This document shows positions 11,330 through 22,287 of a stretch of 64,000 nucleotides of DNA, piece after piece. A model generated the notes under the pieces. The model searched no databases. It saw nothing but the letters and a program-made list of their open reading frames with translations, and was not told where the DNA came from. The translations under genes were made by a program, and so were the position numbers. Source of the DNA: Talpa occidentalis. Lineage: Eukaryota > Chordata > Mammalia > Eulipotyphla > Talpidae. Where the stretch lies: NCBI RefSeq assembly GCF_014898055.3, contig NW_023600993.1, positions 15,404,850 through 15,468,849 on the forward strand, read 5' to 3'. Position 1 is the first letter of the stretch. Each line of letters begins with the position of its first letter.

Positions 11330-11615
11330 GAGAAGTTGATATCAAGATTAAGGCAAAGAATGGAGTGATGGTGTAACCACAAACCAAATATAGAAGAAGT
11401 AGATGTGATGATTGTGGAGAGAGGAAGACGTAAGAATGCCAACAACCACTAGAAGCTGCAAGAGTCAGGGGGGGCTTTTCTTCCAGAGGGAATGTGACCC
11501 TGTTGATACTTTGATTTTCAACTTTTAGCCTCTAGAATGGTAAGAGAATAAATTTCTGTTGTTTTATGACACCCTATTTGCATATTTCTATATCACAATC
11601 TTAGGAAACTTAATA
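11330..11615 (+). mobile_element. MLT1-like MaLR LTR fragment
   Basis: GCCAACAACCACTAGAAGCTGCAAGAG, TCCAGAGGGAATGTGACCCTG, then GAGAATAAATTTCTGTTGTTTTA and GGAAACTTAATACA at the end: the ordered landmarks of the MLT1 3' half. The 5' edge is uncertain. Confidence 0.75.
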
Positions 11616-11624
11616 CACTTATTC

Positions 11625-12470
11625 AATAAAGGAGTAGTATGTCAAATATATAAAGAACTCAAAACTCAACAGTAAAAATATAAGTAACAATTCAATTAGA
11701 AAATAAGTAGAATACACGCACAGATATTTCAGTGAAGAGGATAAACAGATGTCAGAGAAATACCTGAAAATATGCTTATCATGATTAGCCATCAGGGAAA
11801 TTTGAACTAAAACCACAATGACATTTCTCACTCCTATAAAAATGACTAGAAATAGAAAAATAACAACACCAATTCTAGTGAGGATCTGGAGAAACTGGTT
11901 CACTCATACATTGCCAGTAAGAATGTGAAATGATAAAACAATTTTAGAAAACAGGCAGTTCCTTCGAAGACTAACTATGTGATTCCCGTATAATCTACCT
12001 GTTGTGCTTTTGGGAATTTTTTTCACCCATCAAAAGAAAAATTTATGTTTACACAAAAACTTATACCAGCATGTTCATAAAAACCAAAAACCTCAGTTAT
12101 CCCGTATGTCCTTTAACAAGTGAATGGTTACACAAAGCTAATAAAAAGTAATAAACTATTGATAGATGCAACAACTTGGGTGACTCCTCAAGGAATTGTG
12201 TTGAGTGAAAAAAGTCAATACTAAAAGGTTAATATATAATTCCATTATGTGATATTTTAGAAGTAACATATTATAGAAATGGAGGGTTGATAAATGATTG
12301 TCATGAAATAGCAATTCAATCTATCTTTTTTCTTTTTACTTTGGATGCGACATTATAAAGCTTTGCAAAATATTACCAATGTAAACAATAGGCGTTCTCT
12401 ACATCAATTTGTTTATAACTACACATGGATCTAAAATTATCTCAGTAAAAATTTCAATTAAAAATAATTA
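11625..12470 (+). mobile_element. Old L1 3' region fragment
   Basis: Resembles the 3' part of older L1M elements: ATCAGGGAAATTTGAACTAAAACC, GAGGATCTGGAGAAACTGG, then TTCCATTATGTGATATTTTAG. Heavily mutated; the 3' edge is approximate. Confidence 0.65.
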
Positions 12471-12900
12471 TCTTTGGATGTTGATACCTTTTTTTCTTCC
12501 TCAATTAGTGGTAATCATCTTTTATTTTTTAAAGAAGGACAACATGGTATCGATTATTGTCAGGTATTTAAGAGTTATGTGAATATAGGTGATTCTTGTG
12601 TTTAAAAATAAGCACAATGGATATAGTAGTTTTAGTGTTAATTCTGCATCCTTCCTGTTTAAGTATGTAATACTGCTTTTCATTTCTACAAGTCCTTAAT
12701 CATAATGACATAGATAAATGAAAATTTGGTGAGTAGAAATAGTTTTAGATGGGCCAATACTTAATAGGAAGTATCTACATGTTAGACTATATTATATTTA
12801 GCATATAATAAGTAAATAAAATTACAGGTTAACTACTTCTTGAAATTTTTAAATTGAATCTTGTCTGACGATTTTATTTTTGTTAAACTTTTTTTTCTTT
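12471..12900. other. No gene seen
   Basis: AT-rich unique sequence without recognised elements. Confidence 0.4.
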
Positions 12901-12904
12901 TCTT

Positions 12905-13153
12905 TTTTTAAAAGATTTATTTATTTATGCATACAAGAATTGGGGTACAGGCCAGAGATGTGGGGGTTGGGAGGATCCACCAGAGACAGAGTGTGGAACA
13001 GAACAGGCAGATTGACTAAAATACACTGCTGAGGGGAGCAGCGGGCAAGCCAGGAGAGGTCTGCTGTGCCACGTGGGGATTGAACTCTTGCTGCAGTGGC
13101 TGCAGATTGCTTCATAAGTTGTGTCTTAACCACTATCGCCACCAGGGAGGCTC
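12905..13153 (-). mobile_element. tRNA-derived SINE, degraded
   Basis: Minus-strand copy with the GAGCCTCCCTGGTGGCGATAG head and TGTACCCCAATTCTTGTATG tail region; part of the segment after the B box is deleted. The T-rich flanks hide the target duplication. Confidence 0.88.
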
Positions 13154-13387
13154 TTTATTTTTTCTTTTTTAAGTGACAACTGTCGTTAATAGGCAATTAG
13201 CTGCTTTCTTGAATATAATGAGAAAAACCCTCACGTAGTACCATATTGATGCAAATTATAATAAGTACGAGGCAAAAGGGCATGGTAATCCTTTATGATT
13301 TTATTCTACTTGGAAGAAGTTGGGAGAATATTGGCTTAAATTATCATTTTATCTAATTTATGGTGTTTTTAAAAATTATTGTTCATA

Positions 13388-13652
13388 TGGGCCTTCCCAG
13401 TGCCTCAGTGGTTGAGCGCTGGGTTGCGAAGCTGCCTGCAGCCTGTGCAGCACCGGTTCGATCCCCGGCTACCGGGCGAAGGTCCCACATGGCGCCCAGA
13501 CCACTCCTGCCGCCCGCTGCTCCCCTCAGCAGTGTACTTCGGTCCTTCTGCCTGCTCTGCTCCCCGCTCTGGCTCTGGTGAATTCTCTCTCACCCTCCCG
13601 CGCTTCTGACTGTACCCAGTGCTTGTATAAATAAATAAATAAATCTTTAAAA
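13388..13652 (+). mobile_element. tRNA-derived SINE
   Basis: Well-preserved copy: GGGTTGCGAAGCTGCC, GGTTCGATCCCCGG, GTGTACTTCGGTCC, tail AAATAAATAAATAAATC. Perfect 17-bp duplication AAAAATTATTGTTCATA at 13,371-13,387 and 13,653-13,669. Confidence 0.95.
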
Positions 13653-13669
13653 AAAAATTATTGTTCATA

Positions 13670-14224
13670 AAACCTCATAGGTGATAAGCTAAGTTGAACA
13701 TTAAATGGAATGCTAATGACAAATGGTTTGTAAATGTCTACCTGAAGGTTTTTTTTTCCATTTTAAGGGGACAGGTTTATTAGGAAAAGGAGAAAATAAA
13801 AGAGAGGCATTGTCACAAATAGGCAGGAGAGTTGACACTGCTGTTTTGCAAAGGTTTTCTTTTTAAAATGAATTAATATTTATCATGGAAATGATACTTG
13901 TTTTCAATAATTTTCTTTTAGCTTTCTTTAATACAAGTCTCTGACATTTAAAAATTTGTTTTTGTTTTTTTGCCCTTTGAGAATTTTTAAATACAAATTA
14001 AGCAAAAAGACTGTTCTAAATCTGCTGGTTCACCAAACGACATTAGAATATTTCTTATGTCAGGAAAGTAATTAATTAATTAATTACTTATTCTGGCTGA
14101 TATGAATGACTGCTGCTTTATCAATGACAGCTCTAGCTTACTCCCTTCATCTCACCTGCTAGATAATTACTAAGATACCAATATAGAATTATCCCATTTC
14201 CTGATGACATCCAAATGCAGAGTA
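13670..14224. other. No gene seen; small ATTA microsatellite
   Basis: AT-rich sequence. An (ATTA)n run of about 17 bp is at 14,070-14,086. No gene evidence. Confidence 0.45.
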
Positions 14225-14670
14225 GAGCCTTGCTTTCCTTTGTAAAAGATATGTTTATTGAAGTAATGTTGATTTATGCAGTAAGTTTCACGGGTATATC
14301 TGCTCTCACATCATGCTCACCACCAAAATATCAATAATTTTCCACCATAGTCCATTGAGCTCCCTCCTCGCTTTGTCTTCTCCCACTCACCTCCCCATCT
14401 GTTGGTAGCCTCAATGCTGCTGTTATTTTTCAGGGGTTCTTTTTGGCTGTTTCTTTGCTTTTTTTTTAAATATTCCTAATATGCGTGAAATTAAGTATTT
14501 ATCTTTCTCCTTCCATTTTTTTTCCTGCTTAGCATAATCCTCTCTAATTCCATTCATGTTGTCACAATTGGCAAGATTTCATTCTTTTTTAATAGGTGAG
14601 TAGTAGTCCATTGTATAAGTATACCACATCTTCTTAATCTACTCATCAGTCCTTGGGAACTTAGGTGGTT
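14225..14670 (-). mobile_element. L1 3' region, antisense
   Basis: Shares its course with 53,813-54,300: TCCACCATAGTCCATTGAGC, TTAGCATAATCCTCTCTAATTCC, GAGTAGTAGTCCATTGTATA and CCACATCTTCTTAATC. These are antisense to the end of L1 ORF2 and the 3' UTR. Frame broken. Confidence 0.78.
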
Positions 14671-15770
14671 TCTATAGCTTAAGTCATACTCTCTTGAGCT
14701 CTGCCCTAACCACCTATCACCAGTGAAAATCCTATAAGTCGCTTTTAATACCGCTCAGTGAGATGTCCACAGTTTCCAAATGGGTGCATTTTCCGTTGTT
14801 GCCTCAGGTCAAGGAACCCAGCTTTGTTCAATTATAAGTGTGTTCCCCACTGGTCTTTGGCTGGAGAAAATTGTTGGCAAACATAAGGAACATTCTGTGG
14901 ATTTTATTCTTGTTCCCACCTATTGATATTGGTATAAAAAGCTTAAATTTTCTATTTCATGCTCATATAACTGGTGCTTCTAATTGTGATGTCTTTATAT
15001 CTGTCAGATAATACCATTCAGTTCAGATTCTTTGTTAAAACATTGTAACTTCTTTGTCTTTTTGTATCCTCAAGTTCATTTATCAGGGGAAACTTAATTA
15101 TTGATAAAAGTCTTTGGCACTTCTGTTACAATTTTGTGTATGGAAAAAACATTATGAAAATTATAATATAAAAAGTATAACAGTCTTGACTCAGTTAAAC
15201 CATACTGTTTGTTTGTAATTATGAGACTTTTATTATTTGCAGCGTAACTGGATAAGATTCTTATCCACATGTGTGAGAAAATTTCCAAAAATACTTTCAT
15301 TTTATATATCCATAGATGAGTTTTTGTGGATGATGCTTATGGTTCATGGGCAAACTGCTGAAGAGTGACTTCTTGCACATAGCATAATCTTTCACCTATT
15401 TTTGTCTGTACAACACAGTACTCAGCAACAGTGTACAAAGTGGATTTGTAACAGATTTTTGAAGATTTTGGCAAGTAGTAGGTAACTACATTGAATGACT
15501 CTCAATATTTGAGGTGTTTGAGGACTGTTGCTTTGGTTAGATATCCTGCAGTGTCATTCTAGAATCTTATTTCAGAATTACACAAGCACTCACCACAACT
15601 TGTATCATATACTGATGAAATATAAAAATTCAAATAACAACATAATCTTTGTTTGCATGCATTTTGTGGTCTGTTTGTATAATTAAAGCAACCACATATT
15701 CATCACTCACTCATATTTATTTCTTGTGTCAGTGCACAATCTACCCTACCTCTACCCGTTTCCTCCATAT
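14671..15770. other. No gene seen
   Basis: Unique sequence. The segment 14,690-14,890 is less AT-rich and might be an unassigned old repeat; nothing coding. Confidence 0.4.
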
Positions 15771-15786
15771 GCAGTCCTGTTTCTTT

Positions 15787-16028
15787 AAATATATTTTTTT
15801 ATTATTTATTTTTGCACAGAAGAACTGGGGTATAGGCCAAAGAATGGGGAGGGAGGTGATTCACCAGAGACAGAGTAGGGAGCAGAACAGGCAGATCTAC
15901 TGAGGTACATTGCTAAGGGAAGCAGCCAGCAAGACAGAAGAGGTCTGCTGTGCCATATATGGGTTAGCAACCTGGCCTGGGATTGAACTCACTCTGAGAC
16001 TTAACCCCTAGGCCGCCAGGGAGATCCT
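15787..16028 (-). mobile_element. tRNA-derived SINE, diverged
   Basis: Recognisable TACCCCAGTTCTTCTG tail side and CTGCTTCCCTTAGCAATGTA core on the minus strand; the segment after the B box is shortened. Imperfect duplication GCAGTCCTGTTTCTTT / GCAGCTCCTGTTTCCTTCTT around 15,771-15,786 and 16,029-16,048. Confidence 0.85.
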
Positions 16029-16034
16029 GCAGCT

Positions 16035-16399
16035 CCTGTTTCCTTCTTTGAAGGAAAGGAACAGAATCTCCTAAACTGGCTCCTACTATGCCTGAAATCC
16101 CCTTTCAGGGTCCTCCACCCTATAAACCTGATTGGGCCATTTTAAACCCTGAGTGAGTGACTGATAGAACCATTTAACACTGATCAGCTCATTTCCCATT
16201 TTCAAGTTGAATAATTAATCAATGAGCTGGGCTTGAACCTGATTGGCTCATTTACCTCACATCTGATTGGACCATTCTGCAATTGAGGTGCCAAGTATAA
16301 AGGGAAAACTTGGTGCCTGCACAGACCCAATCTGTTCTGACTTCAGGGCAGGCTTGTGGGCTGAAACTTGGTGCCCCTTCAGCAGGGCTGGCTATAACA
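16035..16399 (+). mobile_element. Candidate LTR-like promoter segment (unassigned)
   Basis: Three repeats of a TGATTGG motif (inverted CCAAT boxes: CTGATTGGGCCATT, CTGATTGGCTCATT, CTGATTGGACCATT) precede AAGTATAAAGGGAAAA (TATA-like, near 16,296) and the segment ends in GGCTATAACA. Evenly repeated CCAAT boxes before a TATA box are common in ERV U3 regions. I see no TG start or target duplication, so the element type is inferred. Confidence 0.4.
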
Positions 16400-17384
16400 A
16401 TGTAAAATGGGGATAGTTTATAGCATCACTTTGACTACAAGGACCTCTCACAGACAGTAGTCTGTGGTGCCAAGGCCCCCCACAGGAATGGAGCTAGCCC
16501 AGTGGTGCCATGCTCCTTCCTGCAGCCCTAAGTAGAGGCTGTGGGATTGCATTGGGGGAGGGGTGCCCTGTGCATCCCTCTGCTGGAGCAGTAGGGTAGG
16601 AAATCCTACTTGTGCTGTCAGCTGCTTTTGTCAGCCTCCACCTCCTGTGCTGACCAGCCCCCCAGCTATACTCCTTTTTGGGTGGGGGGAGTGCAGTGAT
16701 ACCAACAAGGCCAGCACATCCTGCTGCTTAGGTGGCAGGAAAAGAACTGGTCTTGCTGGGCCTTGTGCTGTGGGGATCAGGTTTCAGAATGAGGATGGGA
16801 TAGTGCTAGAGAAGGTTTGAGAACAATTAATTTGCAGCTAAAGCTAGTATTACTTCCTCCTACAAAGTATTTAAAATCTTTCTTTACTACTGTGAGTATG
16901 TCAACCCATTTTAACTGACAGGGAAGACAAAAAAACAGAAATGTAGAAGATGATTAAGATCAAGATTTTGAATATTTTATAGAAAATCATTTCAGTTTTC
17001 CTTCATGAGAAACTATAAACATTCTTAAATAAAATGTAAACCTTTTTAACTGTCGTGAGTGAAAATTAAGATGTATTTTAAAATTTGTTATGATTCATTG
17101 ATTCTCAAATATCAAATGCTAACTGTAAATGTTGCTTTTAAATTATTAAATCTAATGATTTAAGGGGGATTTGTTTTATAATTTGGATTTTTTTTCATTG
17201 AAAAAAGATCATTGGAAGTTTCATAAAGGAGGGAGCAGAACAAATATTTATAATTTTTAATATTCTCATATTAAAAAGTTATTAACATTTTAATAAAATA
17301 AATACATTATTTTGTACTATTAATCAATAGAACACTTTAAAATTAGTTTCTATTTTTGCCTCACATTTTAAAAAGATTTTGTTC
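16400..17384. other. GC-rich block then AT-rich; no gene seen
   Basis: 16,400-16,820 is clearly GC-richer than its surroundings and carries an 85-codon ORF (16,563-16,820) without any recognised domain; it may be the inner part of the ERV-like segment upstream. 16,830-17,384 is AT-rich and featureless. Confidence 0.4.
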
Positions 17385-17955
17385 TTTTTTTGCTTATATT
17401 AAATTTTAAACTTGTTTGGAAACAATTTCAAATTTACAGAAAAGTTGCAAAAGCAGTACAGAGGGCCTCCCTGGTGGTGCAGCGGTTGAGCGCTGGGTTG
17501 CGAAGCTGCCTGCGGCCTCTGCGGTGCTGGTTCGATCCCCGGCTGCTCCCCGGCCACCGGAGGAGGGTCCCGCATGGCGTGCAGACCTCTCCTGCCGCCC
17601 GCTGCTCCCCTCAGCAGTGTACTTCGGTCCTTCTGCCTGCTCTGCTCCCCGCTCTGGCTCTGGTGAATTCTCTCACCCTCCCGCGCTTCTGACTGTACCC
17701 AGTGCTTGTATAAACAAAACAAACAAACAAACAAATAAATAAATAAATAAAAACATGCCTCTATTAAAAAAAAAAAAAAAAAAAGCAGTACAGAGAGCCA
17801 GAGGGCAGTGTATATCCACAAACCCACATAGAATTGTTAACATTGTCCATATTTAGATTCTCTTATACTCGCTTTACATACACAGGTGCATGCCTGCATT
17901 TAGATGCTTAGACGCACACACAACTACATACACATGACTATTTCTGTGGGGTTTT
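17385..17955. mobile_element. Probable old L1 3' UTR piece split by a SINE
   Basis: AACAATTTCAAATTTACAGAAAAGTTGCAAAAGCAGTACAGAG, continued after the SINE, resembles the widespread L1M 3' UTR phrase about cells of TTACAGAAAAGTTGCAA. The rest to 17,955 is too diverged to place. Confidence 0.4.
17464..17780 (+). mobile_element. tRNA-derived SINE, young long-tail subfamily
   Basis: CpG-rich body, GGTTCGATCCCCGGCTGC with the additional CTCCCCGGCCACCGG segment, tail of AAACA and AAATA repeats followed by AACATGCCTCTATT and A18. Perfect 15-bp duplication AAAAGCAGTACAGAG at 17,449-17,463 and 17,781-17,795. Confidence 0.95.
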
Positions 17956-18081
17956 TTTATTTTTAAAGATTTATTTATTTATGTATACCAGAACCGGCGT
18001 ACAGGCCAGATGTGCAGGAGGGTGAGAGGATTCACCAGAGACAGAGTGGGGAACAGAACAGGCAGACTGACAAAATACACT

Positions 18082-18507
18082 TGTAGGGTAAGATAAAAAG
18101 TATCAGGCTTTTCTGCCCTCCCGCCATTAGGATAGATGACTGATTTGCGGTCCTGAATGCATGCCTGATGACGGGCACCTGGAGTAGGGTGTGGGCACTA
18201 AGTAGATGGGATTCACCTGGGCTAAGTCTGGGCTTTTAAGGATGGAGTCACGGGGACGCCAGCAGAAGCAGAGAAGCCGAGAGCAGAGAAGCAGAGAGAA
18301 GGCCGGAGAGCCTAGAAAGAGTGAAGACTTGCTGGGGGCTGGGAGGCCTGCCAGCCTCCTGGCCCCCCAGCACCCCTACCTGCCATGTACCCGGTAAATC
18401 TCAATAAAAGCCCAAAAACCCACTGAGGTCTCCAGGACTCTCTCCTCCTTTACCCGGTCTGCATGGGATCATAGAGATCCTGCTCAGTGCCCATTCCTGC
18501 CTTTACA
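18082..18507 (+). mobile_element. ERV-B copy 2, 5' LTR
   Basis: Starts TGTAGGGTAAGATAAAAAG and ends CCTGCCTTTACA. It holds a weak TATA-like GGGCTTTTAAGG, a purine-rich AGCAGAGAAG stretch, AATAAA at 18,403-18,408 and a C-rich U5. At 426 bp it is about 56 bp shorter than the 3' LTR, mostly because the purine-rich stretch is shorter. Confidence 0.85.
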
Positions 18508-19745
18508 ATTGGCCTAAGTCGGCAAGATGATCCATGCAGACGGGTATGGAGCCCTCCGAAGACCTGAAGGGACTGAGGAGTAGCAGACTGTGTTTGCCAG
18601 TGACAACACTGGACGTGTCATGGCGGCACAGGAGATGGACAAGGTCCAGGAGCAGCAGGATGAGACCTCAGCTGGAGGAGGAGACTCCCGAGAAGACCAG
18701 CCAAAGACCCCCGAGGCAGCAAGAATTGCCAGGGAAGATAAGACCATGATTCGGAGCTCGCCGGTGCTGATGCAAGGAGAGGCCTCCTGGACTTGGACTG
18801 ATGAACTTAGACTGACAATCCTGCTAGAAGCCAGAGGAACCTTGGCAGGTCAAGTGTTTGGGACCCTGGGGGAGGATGCTATTGTTTGTGCACTCCAGGA
18901 GATGGGAATCTGAGGGTGGCCAGTGGGCCTTGATGGCCAAAAGCAGCCTGTGCATGCCCAGCAGCCAGGCGGAGGAGAAAAGCCAACTGAGAAGGTAAAA
19001 GCTGGTGCTGATGCTAAGTTTGGGAAGCCCTGAGTGGCTGTTAAGCACTAAGTAAGCTGAGGAAGGCCAGTGAGTCTCGTAAAATCACCTGTGGGTGATG
19101 CCTTGCTTGTTGTCGAGTAAGGATGAGGATCTGAGGAGCTCATCCTTGGGGGACGGGTGGGGAACTTGGCTTGGGGTGGAGCCCAAGCCAAAGAGGGAAC
19201 CCAAGAGAGGCTGCATGTGGAGTTTGGATCCCCGACCCATGAGCTTGTGCAGTGGGTTGGCCTGAGCGCAGGGGTCTGCGAGTCGCATGGGTGGCTATGA
19301 AGGCCGAGCGTTGGAGCGACTGCAGACAGAAACCCTGAGGGTTGGCCATTACCCCCAACAGTATAGAATCACCAATCCCAGAGAGAGTGCATCCTATGGG
19401 TGGATGCGGTGTGTGGCTTGTGGCTGAGACTATAGCCAGAGAAGGCCAGGAAGCCCGACGGCTCCTGGTGTCTGTTGGTAAATGCAGTGAGTGGTTCCCT
19501 CCCTCGCATGAGCAGTGCCTTCAGCAGCAGATTTGGTGGATCATCTGCTGGTGCCAATAATTGTCTTTTGCCACTAGGTTGGTGCCCTGCCTGTAGTTAT
19601 TTTGTTCTGTTGTATTTTGTTATATTGTTTTATTGTGATGTTACTGTTTTACTTTTGTGGGCCAGGGCTGCAGTGTTCATATTTGCCAAGAATGACGTGT
19701 ATGACTTGTATAGACTGTCTGGCAGAAAACCCTGAGGGGGTGGAT
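18508..19745 (+). mobile_element. ERV-B copy 2, internal region (non-autonomous)
   Basis: About 1.24 kb between the LTRs, far too short for gag-pol-env. A TGG at 18,510 opens the place where a primer-binding site should be (TGGCCTAAGTCGGCAAG), but I cannot match it to a tRNA 3' end. The purine tract CTGAGGGGGTGGATT abuts the 3' LTR. The longest ORF (18,590-18,913, 107 codons, starting MFASDNTGRV) is hydrophilic and Glu/Gln/Asp-rich in its first half, with no retroviral motif that I recognise. 19,087-19,745 matches the copy at the window start. Confidence 0.75.
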
Positions 19746-20227
19746 TGCAGGGTAGGTTAAAAAGTGTCAGGCTTTTCTGCCCTCCCGCCATCAGGATAGA
19801 TGATGGATCCTTGCGGTCCTGAATGCATGCCTGATGGCGGGCATCTGGAATAGGGTGTGGGCACAGGTAGATGGGATTCACCTGGGCTAAGACTGGGCTT
19901 ATAAGGGTGGCATCACGGAGATGCCAGTAGAAGCAGAACAGAAGGAGAATGAACAGAACAAACGGAGAGAACCACGAGAAGCAGAGAGTAGAGCAGAAGA
20001 GCAGAGAAGCAGAGAAAACGCAAGACAAACGCTGGAGAGCCCAGATAGAGAGAAGACTTGCTGGGGGCTGGGAGGCCTGCCAGCCTCCCGCCCCACCGGC
20101 ACCCCTGCCTGCTGTGTATCTGGTAAATCCAATAAAAGCTGAAAAGCCACTGAGGGCTCCAGGACTTCTCCTTCACTCTCCTGCTCTGGTCATAGAGAAC
20201 CTGCCCTGTGCCATTCCTGCCATTACA
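19746..20227 (+). mobile_element. ERV-B copy 2, 3' LTR
   Basis: Begins TGCAGGGTAGGTTAAAAAG and ends CTGCCATTACA, collinear with the 5' LTR but 482 bp long. It has a clear TATA-like GGGCTTATAAGGG (about 19,897), a longer purine-rich stretch (AGAACAGAAGGAGAATGAAC and following) and AATAAA at 20,131-20,136. The two LTRs differ at many sites, so they have diverged for a long time or come from different insertions. Confidence 0.85.
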
Positions 20228-20365
20228 GGGGAGCAGCAGGTGAGACAGGAGAGGTCTGCGGTGCCATGTGGGTCAGGTCCTTGGCCACTTGGGGACTGAA
20301 CTCGTGCTGTAGTGGCTGGCAGGAGCTTGATAATGCTGTCTTTAACCCCTGTGCCACTAGGGAGG

Positions 20366-20932
20366 CCCTCTTGTTATTTAGTTCATTAAGTTTGTTTGCT
20401 TCTTTATGTACCAAATATGAGTGAAATTATTTGTCTTTCTCTTGAGGTCTATGTTGTTGCAACTGAAGAATTTCATTGTTTGTAAATAGCTGAGTAGTAT
20501 TACATCATGTATATATGCCACATCTTCAACCAGCTGTTGCTGAGCACTTAGACTGTTTCCAGCTTTTAACTATTTTAACTGCTGCAATAAATATGAGGAT
20601 GCATAGATCTCTTTGAATTGGTCTTTCTGTCAATACCTTGAAGTAGGATAACTGGATCATATGGAATTCTGTATTTAACTTTTTGAGGAATCTTCATGCT
20701 CCTTTCCATAATGGCTACCAATTTATCTTCCCATCATCAGTGTAGAGGGTTCCTATTTTTCCACATCTCCAGCAGTTCTTACTTATCTTTTGGATAATTG
20801 TTCTCACTTGTGTGAGGTGACATTATTGTCATTTTGACTGGCATTTCCCTAACAATAAGAAATGAAGCGTATCTTTTATGTGCAAGTTAGCCATCTGTAT
20901 GCATTCTTTGGAGAAGTGTCTATTCTGCTCTT
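20366..20932 (-). mobile_element. L1 ORF2 3' part, antisense
   Basis: Reverse complement of the ORF2 C-terminal region: TGAGTAGTATTACATCATG, GGATAACTGGATCATATGGA, CCATAATGGCTACCAATTT, TCCACATCTCCAGCAG and TTTGACTGGCATTTCCCT. Frame interrupted. Its edge at 20,920-20,932 is the target of the SINE pair that follows. Confidence 0.82.
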
Positions 20933-20947
20933 CTATTTTTTATTTTT

Positions 20948-21249
20948 ATTTTTATTTTTTTTATAGAGGCATGTTTTATTTATTTATTTGTTTGTTTGTT
21001 CATACAAGCACTGGGTACAGTCAGAAGCGCGGGAGGGTGAGAGAATTCACCAGAGCCAGAGCGGGGAGCAGAGCAGGCAGAAGGACCGAAGTACACTGCT
21101 GAGGGGAGCAGCGGGCGGCAGGAGAGGTCTGCGCGCCATGTGGGACCCTCCTCAGGTGGCCGGGGAGCAGCCGGGGATCGAACCGGCGCTGCAGAGGTTG
21201 CGGGCAGCTTCGCAACCCAGCGCTCAACCGCTGCGCCACCGGGGAGGCC
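20948..21249 (-). mobile_element. tRNA-derived SINE, young long-tail subfamily, inside another SINE's tail
   Basis: High CpG content, the extra post-B-box segment and the AACATGCCTCTATA tail of this subfamily. Duplication CTATTTTTTATT(T/A)TT at 20,933-20,947 and about 21,250. It entered the A-tail of the SINE at 21,250-21,532. Confidence 0.92.
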
Positions 21250-21532
21250 CTATTTTTTATTATTTTTTAAAGATTTTATTTATTTATGCATACAAGAGCT
21301 GGGGTACAGGCCAGAGGTGTGGGGGGTGAGAAGATTCACCAGAGACAAAGTGGGGAACAGAACAAGAAGACTGACTGAAATACACTGCTGAGGGGAGCAG
21401 CGGGCGAGATAGGAGAGGTCTGCCGCACCATGTGGGTTGCTCCCTGGCTGGCCAGGGATTGAACTCATGCTGCAGAGACTGCGGATTGCTTCATAGTGCG
21501 GTGCTTAACCCCTTGCGCCACCAGGGAGGCCC
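21250..21532 (-). mobile_element. tRNA-derived SINE (host of the preceding SINE)
   Basis: Type with TGTACCCCAGCTCTTGTATG 3' region. The 13-bp duplication CTATTCTGCTCTT (20,920-20,932 and 21,533-21,545) brackets both SINEs, so this copy went in first. Confidence 0.93.
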
Positions 21533-21545
21533 CTATTCTGCTCTT

Positions 21546-21985
21546 TTAAAGAATTTCCCACACTCACAATCCTCTGTGATTGCTTCAGTGGATGCAGTGG
21601 TACCACTGCTCACAGTCCTTCATACCATGTTGGTGGCTGATGGGTCATTCTCTAGCACTCAGTGGAAGAAAGCTGGCTCACCCCTCCTAAAGTCGAACTC
21701 TCCTATAACTGGTCAGCACTGGATAGAAAGGCTCCACCGGCATGCTGCAAGGTGGGACAAGGAAGGGCCATTCCAGCACCTGAGCTCCCTGTAGGATTTG
21801 TGGGACATTGTGGTAACTACATCTGAGTTCAGCTTCTCCCTCTGCCCAATCTTGGTTCTTGCTCTGCCCTGTAGCTCACCCTTAGGACACTCTCTAAGAA
21901 AATTTCTAAATATGACTAGCATTCTTAGAATCTGCTTCTCAAGAATCCAGTCTAAGATAGCTACTCTCCATAAAGGAATGCAGAG
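21546..21985. other. No gene seen
   Basis: Unique sequence of medium GC. Open frames here extend out of the neighbouring SINE and show no domain. Confidence 0.4.
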
Positions 21986-22000
21986 TCCCCTATGCTTTTA

Positions 22001-22272
22001 TTTTATTTTATTAAGATTTATTTATGCATACAAGAGCTGGGGCACAGGCCAGAGGTGTGGGGGGTGAGAGGATTCACCGGAGACAGAGTGGGGAACAGAA
22101 AAGGCCGATTAACTGAAGTACGCTGCTGAGGGGAGCAGCGGGCGAGTCAGGAGAGGTCTGCTGTGCCATGTGGATTGCTCCCTGGCTGGCCAGGAATCGA
22201 ACTCGTGCTGCAGTGGCTGTGGATTGCTTCATAGGTTGCATCTTAACCCCTGCGCCACCAGGGAGGCCCCAT
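22001..22272 (-). mobile_element. tRNA-derived SINE
   Basis: Full-length minus-strand copy. Duplication TCCCCTAT(G/A)CTTTTA at 21,986-22,000 and 22,273-22,287. Confidence 0.93.
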
Positions 22273-22287
22273 TCCCCTATACTTTTT

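Larger units (their letters stand above)
17958..20365 (-). mobile_element. SINE split by ERV-B
   Basis: The 3' half of a SINE (minus strand) is at 17,958-18,081 and the 5' half at 20,228-20,365, ending in the usual GGGCCTCCCTAGTGGCACAGG head. ERV-B lies between. Comparison with other copies shows that about 5 bases (GCTGA of the core) are missing at the junction. I could not find a clear target duplication around the SINE, so the two halves might come from two different SINE copies. Confidence 0.75.

Noticed and set aside
17464..17540. tRNA gene suggested by A- and B-box motifs at the SINE head
   Set aside because: Same in every SINE copy; no cloverleaf with proper anticodon arm and acceptor pairing, and it continues into the SINE body.
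18590..18913. Calling the 107-codon ORF of ERV-B a gag gene
   Set aside because: No matrix, capsid or zinc-knuckle motif seen; only the position after the 5' LTR would support it, which is not enough.
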